Notes under the pieces: model-generated
Told to the model about the DNA's origin: nothing
What the model saw: only the letters and a program-made list of their open reading frames with translations
Databases searched by the model: none
Assembly (NCBI GenBank): GCA_963976885.1
Contig: CAXBNM010000011.1
Coordinates: 1 to 27,796, forward strand
Length of the DNA: 27,796 nt
Reading direction: 5' to 3'
Origin: JAUIAI01 sp963976885
Lineage (GTDB): Bacteria > Pseudomonadota > Gammaproteobacteria > Burkholderiales > Burkholderiaceae_E
Part shown: positions 1 through 6,399 of the stretch, piece after piece
Numbering within the stretch: position 1 is the stretch's first letter
How the letters are laid out: every line of letters begins with the position of its first letter
Made by a program: the position numbers and the translations under genes

Positions 1-1109
1 TGGAAAAGCCGGCACTGGCGCAAGGCATGACGGCAGATCACTACCGGCAACTGACGGGCAAGCTCGAACCGGACGCCTCGGTACTCGAAAAACTCGACTA
101 TCAACCCGAGTTCATACGCCCGATCTGGTCTTATCTGGCCACCCTCGTCGACAACGAGCGCATAGCCAGTGGCCGAACGCGTTGGCGCGAGCACGAAAAA
201 GTGCTCGCCGACATTGAAGAAAAATACGGCGTACCCGCACCGGTCGTGCTTGCAATCTGGGGCGTTGAATCAGACTTCGGCCGCAACCTTGGCACCCGTC
301 CGTTGCTGCCGTCGCTGGCCACGCTGAGTTGTTTCGGCCGCCGTCAGAGCTTCTTTCGCGGCGAATTTCTCGCCGCCTTGCGCATTGTCGACAACGGCGA
401 TACCCGCGCCGAACAGTTCAACGGTTCATGGGCCGGTGCGTTCGGACATACGCAGTTCATGCCGAGTACCTTTTTACGCACCGCCGTCGACCACGACGGC
501 GATGGCCACCGGGATCTGGTCGGCAGTGCCGCCGATGCGCTCGCCTCCACCGCCAACTATCTGCGCAAGTCGGGCTGGCAACGCGGTCAACCCTGGGGAA
601 TGGAAGTCGCCTTGCCGGCCGACGTCCTCGCCCATGCCGACAGTCGCACCACGCGCCAGCCACTGGCGCACTGGCTGGCCAAAGGCGTGCGCGCCCTCAC
701 CCCGCAGGCGCAGTCTGCCCTGCAGGACATGAACCCGGACACGAATGCCGCGGTGATCCGTCCGGCCGTCACTGAAGGTCCGGCGTTCATCGTGTTCGCC
801 AACTTCGATGCCATCTTCGCCTACAACCGTTCGATCAAATATGCACTGGCCATTGCCCACCTCAGTGATCGCATCGCCGGCGGCAAGCCATTCATTACGG
901 CGTGGCCGACCACAGACCGTTCTTTAAGCCGTGCGCAAGCGCGCGAATTGCAGACACTGCTGTTGTTGCGCGGTCATGATATTGGTCCGGTCGACGGCAT
1001 TGTCGGACCCGCCACGCGCGAAGCCATTCGACGCGAACAGGAGCGGCTTGGTCAGCCAGCGACCGGTCACGCCGATCAAGGTATTCTTGAGGATCTGCAA
1101 ACCAAGTAA
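1..1109 (+). CDS. Lytic murein transglycosylase (MltB/SLT_2 family) with C-terminal peptidoglycan-binding domain, 5' partial
   Basis: The frame is open from base 3, so the N-terminus, including any signal peptide or lipobox, lies outside the window; an ATG at 27 is probably internal. Numbering from that Met, the MltB-type catalytic signature WGVESDFGRN has its presumed acid Glu at residue 81, followed by AGAFGHTQFMPS at 136-147, the substrate-groove motif of the family. Residues 155-164 (DHDGDGHRDL) resemble the EF-hand-like calcium loop of Slt35. Residues about 299-358 match a PG_binding_1 domain (the LLLRGHDIGPVDGIVGPAT region). Family knowledge: these periplasmic enzymes cleave the MurNAc-GlcNAc bond non-hydrolytically, leaving 1,6-anhydroMurNAc ends, and act in wall remodelling. 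The gene stands alone at this edge; the next gene starts 73 nt downstream. Family is secure; the exact paralogue (MltB or SltB type) is not. Confidence 0.93.
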   Translation, partial: EKPALAQGMTADHYRQLTGKLEPDASVLEKLDYQPEFIRPIWSYLATLVDNERIASGRTRWREHEKVLADIEEKYGVPAPVVLAIWGVESDFGRNLGTRPLLPSLATLSCFGRRQSFFRGEFLAALRIVDNGDTRAEQFNGSWAGAFGHTQFMPSTFLRTAVDHDGDGHRDLVGSAADALASTANYLRKSGWQRGQPWGMEVALPADVLAHADSRTTRQPLAHWLAKGVRALTPQAQSALQDMNPDTNAAVIRPAVTEGPAFIVFANFDAIFAYNRSIKYALAIAHLSDRIAGGKPFITAWPTTDRSLSRAQARELQTLLLLRGHDIGPVDGIVGPATREAIRREQERLGQPATGHADQGILEDLQTK

Positions 1110-1182
1110 AGATCTCTCGCGTTGAACCTTCCCGGCCTGCTGCCCAGCCTTACGACAACACGCCAATCCGGCAAGCCGATCC

Positions 1183-2142
1183 ATGGATGAGGCCAACCCT
1201 GAGCGCTCGACTCGCGCCAGCCTGAAAGCGCTGAGCGAGAACACGGTCATCATGGGTCTGGCCTGGGCCGCCGCGGCCGGCTTTGTTTTTGCGGTGCTCA
1301 ACACCATCATGCGTGCGCTGGCCATCGAGTTGCCGCCGGTACAGGTCTTGTTCATGCGCTACTTTGCCGGCGCCGTGGTGCTGCTGCCCATGATTCTGCG
1401 CACCGGCCCGGCCCATTTCCGAACCAACAACCTGCGCGGCCAGCTCTACCGCGGCGTCGCGCACACGGCCGGTCTGGCGCTGTGGTTCATTGCGCTGCCC
1501 AATCTGCCCCTGGCCTACACCACCGCGATCGGTTTCACCGGACCGGTTTTCATCATGATTGGCGCAACCTTGTTCCTCGGTGAGCGGATGGTGCCGGCAC
1601 GCTGGCTGGCGGTGGGGCTCGGTTTCATTGGCGTCCTTGTCATTGTGGCGCCCCGCCTGGGCAGTGCCGACGGCATCTACAGCCTGATCATGCTGGGCGC
1701 CGCGCCGCTGTTCGCGGCCTCGTTCCTGATTGCCAAATGGCTGACCCGCGTTGAACGCCCCGCCACCATCGTGCTGTGGCAATCCATGACCGTGAGCGCG
1801 TTTTCCCTGCCGTTTGCGCTCTGGGTCTGGACCGCACCGACGCCCATGCAATGGTTGCTGGTGCTGCTCGCAGGCGGGCTCGGTTCACTCGGACACTGGT
1901 GCCTGACCCGCGCCTACCAGATTGCCGATATCTCGGCCGCGCAGCCGGTGAAATTTCTCGATCTGGTCTGGGCCTCGACGCTTGGCTTCATGATTTTCGG
2001 TGACGTGCCGGCGCTGGCCACGCTGATTGGCGGTGGCCTGATTGTCGTTGGCACGATCTGGTCGGCCCGCCGTGAGTCGAATCGGCGCCATCCCATACAA
2101 TCACCGGCTGCAATCAAAAAGCAAACAGGAGAAGCTGAATGA
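1183..2142 (+). CDS. EamA/DMT-superfamily permease
   Basis: A protein of 319 residues with about ten hydrophobic segments arranged as two EamA repeats (about 20-155 and 165-300). The first ends in the typical ALPNLPLAYTTAIGFTGPVF...LGERM pattern, the second in VKFLDLVWASTLGFMIFGDVP. Drug/metabolite transporter family members are inner-membrane carriers, often exporting amino acids, purines or other metabolites; the substrate cannot be read from sequence. The short N-terminal tail (about 20 residues) is polar and the C-terminal tail is basic, consistent with cytoplasmic ends. The stop codon overlaps the start of the following quinone-oxidoreductase gene as ATGA, so the two are almost certainly co-transcribed and translationally coupled. 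I see no strong Shine-Dalgarno before the 1183 ATG, so the start is probable rather than certain. Confidence 0.9.
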   Translation: MDEANPERSTRASLKALSENTVIMGLAWAAAAGFVFAVLNTIMRALAIELPPVQVLFMRYFAGAVVLLPMILRTGPAHFRTNNLRGQLYRGVAHTAGLALWFIALPNLPLAYTTAIGFTGPVFIMIGATLFLGERMVPARWLAVGLGFIGVLVIVAPRLGSADGIYSLIMLGAAPLFAASFLIAKWLTRVERPATIVLWQSMTVSAFSLPFALWVWTAPTPMQWLLVLLAGGLGSLGHWCLTRAYQIADISAAQPVKFLDLVWASTLGFMIFGDVPALATLIGGGLIVVGTIWSARRESNRRHPIQSPAAIKKQTGEAE

Positions 2143-3113
2143 AAGCATTGATGTGCGAGGCGCACGGCCTGCCCGATACGCTCGTGTACAAGGAAGTCCC
2201 CGATCCGGTATGTGGGGAAAATGACGTCGTTATCGACATGAAAGCGGCCGGCGTGAACTTCCCGGATGTGCTGATCATCCAGAACAAATACCAGTTCAAG
2301 CCCCAATTGCCGTTCTCGCCGGGTGCCGAACTGGCCGGCGTGATCTCGGCAGTTGGCAGCAATGTCAGCCATCTCAAGGTGGGTGACCATGTCATCGGCT
2401 CCACCGGCCACGGCGCGTTCGCCGAAAAAGTGCTGGTTGAACCCCGGCGCGTCATTCCGATCCCCAAGGGCATCGATTTCGACGTTGCCGCCGCCTTCAC
2501 CCTCACCTACGGCACCTCCTGGCATGCGCTGGCCGACCGGGCTGCGCTGCAAAAAGGCGAAACCCTGCTGGTGCTGGGCGCGGCCGGCGGCGTGGGTCTG
2601 GCTGCTATCGAGATCGGCAAGGCGCTGGGCGCTAACGTCATCGCGGCAGCTTCCACCGACGAAAAACTGGCAATTTGCAAAGAACACGGTGCCGACAAGC
2701 TGATCAACTACAGCAACGAAGATCTGCGTGAAGCGATCAAAGCGGCCACCGACGGCAAGGGACCTGACGTCATTTATGACCCGGTCGGTGGCGATATGGC
2801 CGAGCCGGCGTTCCGCAGCATTGGCTGGCGTGGCCGCTATCTGGTCGTGGGTTTTGCACAAGGAGAAATCCCCCGCCTGCCGCTGAACCTGACGCTGCTC
2901 AAGGGTGCTTCCATCGTTGGTGTGTTCTGGGGCAGCTACGTCGCCCGGGAGCCCCAGGCGTTTGCCAAAGACCTCGACACCATGTTCCCGATGATCGCCA
3001 ATGGCACGCTGCGCCCGCACATCTCGGCGCGCTACCCGCTGGCCGATGGCGCTCGGGCCATCGAGGACATGATGAATCGCAAGGTTACGGGCAAGGTCGT
3101 CATCACGCCCTGA
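2139..3113 (+). CDS. NADPH:quinone oxidoreductase-like MDR protein (zinc-independent)
   Basis: A 324-residue medium-chain dehydrogenase/reductase. The quinone-oxidoreductase hallmark AAGVNFPDVL is at 36-45, and the Rossmann nucleotide-binding loop LGAAGGVGLA at 146-155 is followed by a long catalytic-domain tail. The structural and catalytic zinc Cys ligands of alcohol dehydrogenases are absent, as expected for the QOR/crotonyl-CoA-reductase-like branch. Such enzymes reduce quinones, enones or acyl-CoA substrates with NADPH in the cytoplasm; the real substrate is unknown. The AGGAGA ribosome-binding site at 2127-2132 lies inside the end of the upstream permease gene, and ATGA overlap implies coupling. 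A GC-rich hairpin lies 24 nt after the stop. Family confidence is high, specific function low. Confidence 0.92.
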   Translation: MKALMCEAHGLPDTLVYKEVPDPVCGENDVVIDMKAAGVNFPDVLIIQNKYQFKPQLPFSPGAELAGVISAVGSNVSHLKVGDHVIGSTGHGAFAEKVLVEPRRVIPIPKGIDFDVAAAFTLTYGTSWHALADRAALQKGETLLVLGAAGGVGLAAIEIGKALGANVIAAASTDEKLAICKEHGADKLINYSNEDLREAIKAATDGKGPDVIYDPVGGDMAEPAFRSIGWRGRYLVVGFAQGEIPRLPLNLTLLKGASIVGVFWGSYVAREPQAFAKDLDTMFPMIANGTLRPHISARYPLADGARAIEDMMNRKVTGKVVITP

Positions 3114-3137
3114 CCCTGCCAAGCGCAAGGCAGCAGT

Positions 3138-3159
3138 GGCCGGCGCGCCAGCGCCGGCC
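3138..3159 (+). terminator. GC-rich hairpin after the quinone-oxidoreductase gene (possible terminator, no U-tract)
   Basis: A perfect 9-bp inverted repeat, GGCCGGCGC / GCGCCGGCC, with a GCCA loop begins 24 nt after the stop codon at 3113. No T-run follows, so it is not a classical intrinsic terminator. It may act as a Rho-assisted terminator or as an mRNA 3' stabiliser. The rest of the gap up to 3280 shows nothing else I can support. Confidence 0.4.
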
Positions 3160-3280
3160 TGTAAGGGTCGGTTTGGCGCGACAGCTTGTATCCAGCGCGT
3201 TAAATACCAGCGTATCCGGCTTGCTTCGCTGCGAGCTAACCCTTACCCTTCAAGCCTTACCGTCAGCGGAAATTCAGTCA

Positions 3281-3973
3281 ATGCCCCAGCTTCAATTCGA
3301 GTGTCGCCAGCAATCGCGGATCGAGAACCGTCAGGTTGAGATCAATCAGGTGATTATTGCCGGCTGGACGGGGCGCGACAGCAATTCCGTGCAAAAGCAC
3401 GTTGAAGAGCTCAAGGCGCTCGGCATTCCGCCACCATCGGCAGTGCCCACCTTCTACCGCGTATCGGCCGAACTGGTCAGCCAGAGCGCGTCGATGCAGG
3501 TACTTGGCCCGGCCAGCACCGGTGAAATCGAACCCGTGCTGTTTGCCGCCGAAGACGGCATCTGGCTCACCGTGGGGTCCGATCACACCGATCGCGACAT
3601 CGAGCGGGCCGGTATCGCGCTGGCCAAGCAGTTGTGTGCCAAACCCGTTGCCCGCACCGCCTGGCGCTGGGATGAAGTCCGCAACCATGCCGATTCCATG
3701 CTCCTGAAGAGCTGGATCAGTGATCGCGGCGACCGCGTGGCCTATCAACAAGGCTCATTGGCCGAAATCCTGCCACTCGACACCTTGCTCGAGCAAATGC
3801 GGGTCCAGATGGGCTCTGGCTTGGAACCGGGCACGATGCTCTTTTGCGGCACCCTGCCCACCACCGGTGGCGTGCGCCCGTCGGCACGGTTTTCGGGCCT
3901 GATTCTCGACCCCTCGGCCGGCCGCACCATCACCCTCGACTACGCGATCGACTTTCTGCGGATCGTTTCCTGA
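3281..3973 (+). CDS. DUF2848 family protein
   Basis: A 230-residue protein recognisable as DUF2848 from IIAGWTGRDSNSVQKHVEELKALGIPPP (split across residues 25-52), the PTFYRVS segment and VGSDHTDRDIE at 98-108. Near the C-terminus LEPGTMLFCGTLPTTGG (181-197) resembles the L-x-PGD-x-I-x-TGTP motif of fumarylacetoacetate-hydrolase-fold enzymes, so a hydrolase or isomerase role on a small keto-acid is a reasonable inference but unproven. No signal peptide or membrane segment is visible, so it should be cytoplasmic. An in-frame extension reaches a possible start at 3173, but its residues are uncharacteristic; the ATG at 3281, where family similarity begins, is preferred. The ribosome-binding site is weak (GCGGA). 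A hairpin resembling a terminator starts 22 nt after the stop. Confidence 0.85.
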   Translation: MPQLQFECRQQSRIENRQVEINQVIIAGWTGRDSNSVQKHVEELKALGIPPPSAVPTFYRVSAELVSQSASMQVLGPASTGEIEPVLFAAEDGIWLTVGSDHTDRDIERAGIALAKQLCAKPVARTAWRWDEVRNHADSMLLKSWISDRGDRVAYQQGSLAEILPLDTLLEQMRVQMGSGLEPGTMLFCGTLPTTGGVRPSARFSGLILDPSAGRTITLDYAIDFLRIVS

Positions 3974-3995
3974 TCCGGCACCGCCGCGCTACACT

Positions 3996-4034
3996 GAAAA
4001 GCCCTCCGGGCCGGTAGATTACCGGCCGCTTTTC
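3996..4034. terminator. Bulged inverted repeat with A/T flanks between the DUF2848 gene and ilvA (bidirectional terminator-like)
   Basis: An outer 7-bp stem GAAAAGC (3996-4002) pairs with GCTTTTC (4028-4034). An inner 7-bp stem GGCCGGT (4009-4015) pairs with ACCGGCC (4021-4027) around an AGATT loop, with a 6-nt bulge on the 5' side. The TTTT arm makes it terminator-like for the DUF2848 transcript. It ends only 11 nt before the ilvA start codon, so if ilvA transcription begins upstream of it, the hairpin would sit in the ilvA leader. Confidence 0.55.
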
Positions 4035-4045
4035 GTCAGGCAGCC

Positions 4046-5278
4046 ATGTCCACTACTCTCGATCTCGCCACGATTCAAGCCGCGCATGAGCGCATTCGGG
4101 GCGAACTCGTAGCCACGCCCTTTCTGCATTCGCGAACCCTGTCCACTATCGCGAAGTGCGAAATCTTCCTGAAGTTTGAAAACCACCAGTTCACCGCGTC
4201 CTTCAAGGAGCGCGGGGCCGCCAATCGCCTGCTGACACTGACCGCCGCCGAGGCCGAGCGAGGCGTGATTGCGGTGTCGGCCGGCAACCACGCTCAGGGC
4301 GTGGCCTATCACTGCGAGCGCTTAGGCATACCGGCCACCATCGTAATGCCGCGCTTCACGCCCTTCGTGAAGGTAGAAAACACCGAACGTTTCGGCGCCA
4401 ATGTCGTGCTTGAGGGCGACTCCTTTGCCAGCGCCCGCGAGCACATGCTGGGTCTGGCCGAACGCGATGGCATGACCGTCGTGCACCCCTACGATGACCC
4501 GGCCATCATCGCCGGCCAGGGCACGATTGCCCTCGAAATGCTGGCAACCATCAGCGATCTCGACTGCATGGTCGTTGCCGTCGGCGGCGGTGGGCTCATC
4601 AGCGGCATGGCCACGGCGGCCAAAGCCATGCGCCCCTCGATACGCATGGTTGGCGTGCAGGCCGATCACTTTCCGGCCGCCGCAATCGCCTGGCACGCCG
4701 AACACGGTCACCCCGAACCACTGACCAACACCAGCGCCGGCGGACCGACCCTCGCCGAAGGCATTGCGGTGGAAAACCCCGGTCAGTTGACGATGCCGAT
4801 CATCAACCGCCTGGTCGACGACATGGTGCTGGTCACCGAATCCCAGATTGAATCGGCAATCCTGCACCTGCTCGATATCGAGAAAACCGTCGTTGAAGGG
4901 GCCGGCGCGGCCGGTCTGGCAGCGGTGCTCGCGCATAAACCGCAATTTCAGGGCCAGAAGGTGGGTCTGGTGCTCTGTGGCGGCAATATCGACAGCCTGA
5001 CCTTGTCCGATATCGTCCAGCGCCAGCTCGCGCTGAGCAGCCGTCTGGTCCGTCTGACGGTCAGCGCCCCTGACTCGCCCGGCTCGCTGGCCCGCATCGC
5101 GCGCATCATCGGTGAACTGGGCGCCAACATCGAACAGGTCTCCCATCAGCGCGCCTTCGCCGATCTGCCGGTGCGCTTCGTCAAGGTGGAACTGGTGCTG
5201 AGCATCCGCGGTGCCGATCACCTGAACCGGGTCATCACGGCGCTCGAAGCCAATAATCTGCAGACCAGCCGGGGCTGA
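4046..5278 (+). CDS. ilvA: Threonine ammonia-lyase (threonine dehydratase) with single C-terminal ACT-like domain
   Basis: A 410-residue fold-type II PLP enzyme. The Schiff-base lysine is K54 in TASFKERGAAN, the substrate loop SAGNHAQG is at 78-85, and the phosphate-binding glycine loop VGGGGL is at 179-184. Residues about 330-402 form an ACT-like regulatory domain (VRLTVSAPDSPGSLARIARI). The reaction is threonine to 2-oxobutyrate plus ammonia, the first step to isoleucine or a catabolic route. Length is between E. coli TdcB (about 329) and IlvA (514, two regulatory repeats), matching the one-ACT form common in many bacteria. Serine or threo-hydroxyaspartate dehydratase activity is a lesser alternative. 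The start is supported by family alignment; the AGG at 4038-4040 is a weak ribosome-binding site. It converges on the DUF2855 gene, with only 16 nt between the two stop codons. Confidence 0.93.
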   Translation: MSTTLDLATIQAAHERIRGELVATPFLHSRTLSTIAKCEIFLKFENHQFTASFKERGAANRLLTLTAAEAERGVIAVSAGNHAQGVAYHCERLGIPATIVMPRFTPFVKVENTERFGANVVLEGDSFASAREHMLGLAERDGMTVVHPYDDPAIIAGQGTIALEMLATISDLDCMVVAVGGGGLISGMATAAKAMRPSIRMVGVQADHFPAAAIAWHAEHGHPEPLTNTSAGGPTLAEGIAVENPGQLTMPIINRLVDDMVLVTESQIESAILHLLDIEKTVVEGAGAAGLAAVLAHKPQFQGQKVGLVLCGGNIDSLTLSDIVQRQLALSSRLVRLTVSAPDSPGSLARIARIIGELGANIEQVSHQRAFADLPVRFVKVELVLSIRGADHLNRVITALEANNLQTSRG

Positions 5279-5294
5279 CGGCAGCGGCGCCGCT

Positions 5295-6389
5295 TCAATC
5301 GAAGCTGAGCACCATGCCGCTTGCCGGATCAACCTGACCACCGGCTACCGCCTGCCAGGCCTGGCCAATGGCGGCGCTGCCGGTCACCGATTGCACATTG
5401 AGCCACTGCCGGCTCTGGGCGGCAAAATCGCGCCAGCTCTCGAACATCTTTTGCTGTAACTGCTCGGCGCCCCATTCCTGCCGGCGCTTCTTGCTCTGGG
5501 CCGGCGCGAAGAAAAACACCGGCTTCGGTCCGGCCGGCATGCGCTCGGCCGGATTGAAGGTATCCCAGTGACTGGTGCCAATCGCGCAGCTGTAACGCAA
5601 GCGATCGCCAAAATGCGCATGCACGGCGGCGCGCAATGCAGTATTGCCGGCCAGGTCGACCAGCATCGGCTGGCCATCACCCAGCGCAGCCGGCACCTCG
5701 TCATAGGTCACCACCCGGTCATACCAGCCCAGCGACGCCACGAAGTCGGCATTGTTGCGACTGGTCAGGCCGACCACTTGCGGGCGTTGCGCGTGCTGAC
5801 GGCTCTGGCGCGCCAGACCGATGGCGGTCTTGCTCGACGCGCTGGTAATCATCAGCTCGTCGGCACCGAACCAGCCGGCCTCGGCAAGAAAATCATCGAG
5901 CAAAAACGACGTGGCGTAGAGCGGAAACAGCAGACTGAGCCGATCCTGCATGTCCGGCTCCAGCGCGCCCAGTGCGCCGGTCAGACGCAGGTAGCGGTTG
6001 TAGATCTCGGGCAGTTCCTGGCGATGGGCCGCGTCATCGATGAAGCTGCCCGCGCTGATGCGCGCCGGTTCGAGGTCGACATGGCTGGCCAACGGCCAGA
6101 AGCCGTAGATCTGCTCCCCGGTTGCCAGGTCGGCAAGCGTCGATTCGAGGATCGTCGCAATCCCCCATACCGGCACCAGACCGACACCGTCGTTGGCACC
6201 GGCCGCCGGCGGAAAGAACGACCAGTAGCGCAAGGCATCACCACTGGCCGCATAAGTCACGTTGTTGGCCGTCAGCGCAACGCGCTGGATGGCTACACGG
6301 ATACAGCCCGCACCAAGCGGCGGCGGCGCAAAAGAGCGCGCTTCGATGGCGCGGATATCGCGCTTCTTGATCTCGTAATGGGTAAACAT
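5295..6389 (-). CDS. DUF2855 family protein (MDR-like fold), third gene of the formate dehydrogenase operon
   Basis: A 364-residue protein recognised as DUF2855 from ALTANNVTYAASGDALRYW, the WGIA...ESTLADLATGEQIYGFWP region and FIDDAAHRQELPEIYNRYLR. The order of elements (an N-terminal GroES-like barrel, then LMITSASSKTAIGLAR, a Rossmann-like segment) suggests a degenerate medium-chain dehydrogenase, but the classic GxGxxG loop is replaced by SASSKT; function is unknown. The frame extends to 6425, but the ATG at 6389 has a GAGG ribosome-binding site six bases upstream and only 8 nt separate it from the formate dehydrogenase stop codon, so I prefer that start. Tight spacing implies co-transcription with fdsB-fdsA, suggesting a role linked to formate, one-carbon or NAD(P)H metabolism (inference). 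Confidence 0.85.
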   Translation of the reverse strand: MFTHYEIKKRDIRAIEARSFAPPPLGAGCIRVAIQRVALTANNVTYAASGDALRYWSFFPPAAGANDGVGLVPVWGIATILESTLADLATGEQIYGFWPLASHVDLEPARISAGSFIDDAAHRQELPEIYNRYLRLTGALGALEPDMQDRLSLLFPLYATSFLLDDFLAEAGWFGADELMITSASSKTAIGLARQSRQHAQRPQVVGLTSRNNADFVASLGWYDRVVTYDEVPAALGDGQPMLVDLAGNTALRAAVHAHFGDRLRYSCAIGTSHWDTFNPAERMPAGPKPVFFFAPAQSKKRRQEWGAEQLQQKMFESWRDFAAQSRQWLNVQSVTGSAAIGQAWQAVAGGQVDPASGMVLSFD

Positions 6390-6395
6390 CGACAA

Positions 6396-6399
6396 CCTC
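6396..6399 (-). promoter_or_regulatory. Ribosome-binding site deciding the DUF2855 start
   Basis: On the minus strand GAGG lies 6 nt before the ATG at 6389 and overlaps the TGA stop codon (6398-6400) of the upstream catalytic-subunit gene. This favours the 6389 start over the longer 6425 frame and suggests translational coupling. Confidence 0.6.

Noticed and set aside
1914..3128. 404-codon minus-strand frame opposite the permease and quinone oxidoreductase genes
   Set aside because: It spans two secure plus-strand genes and has no domain signature.
4322..5341. 339-codon minus-strand frame opposite ilvA
   Set aside because: ilvA is secure; the frame looks like a compositional shadow.
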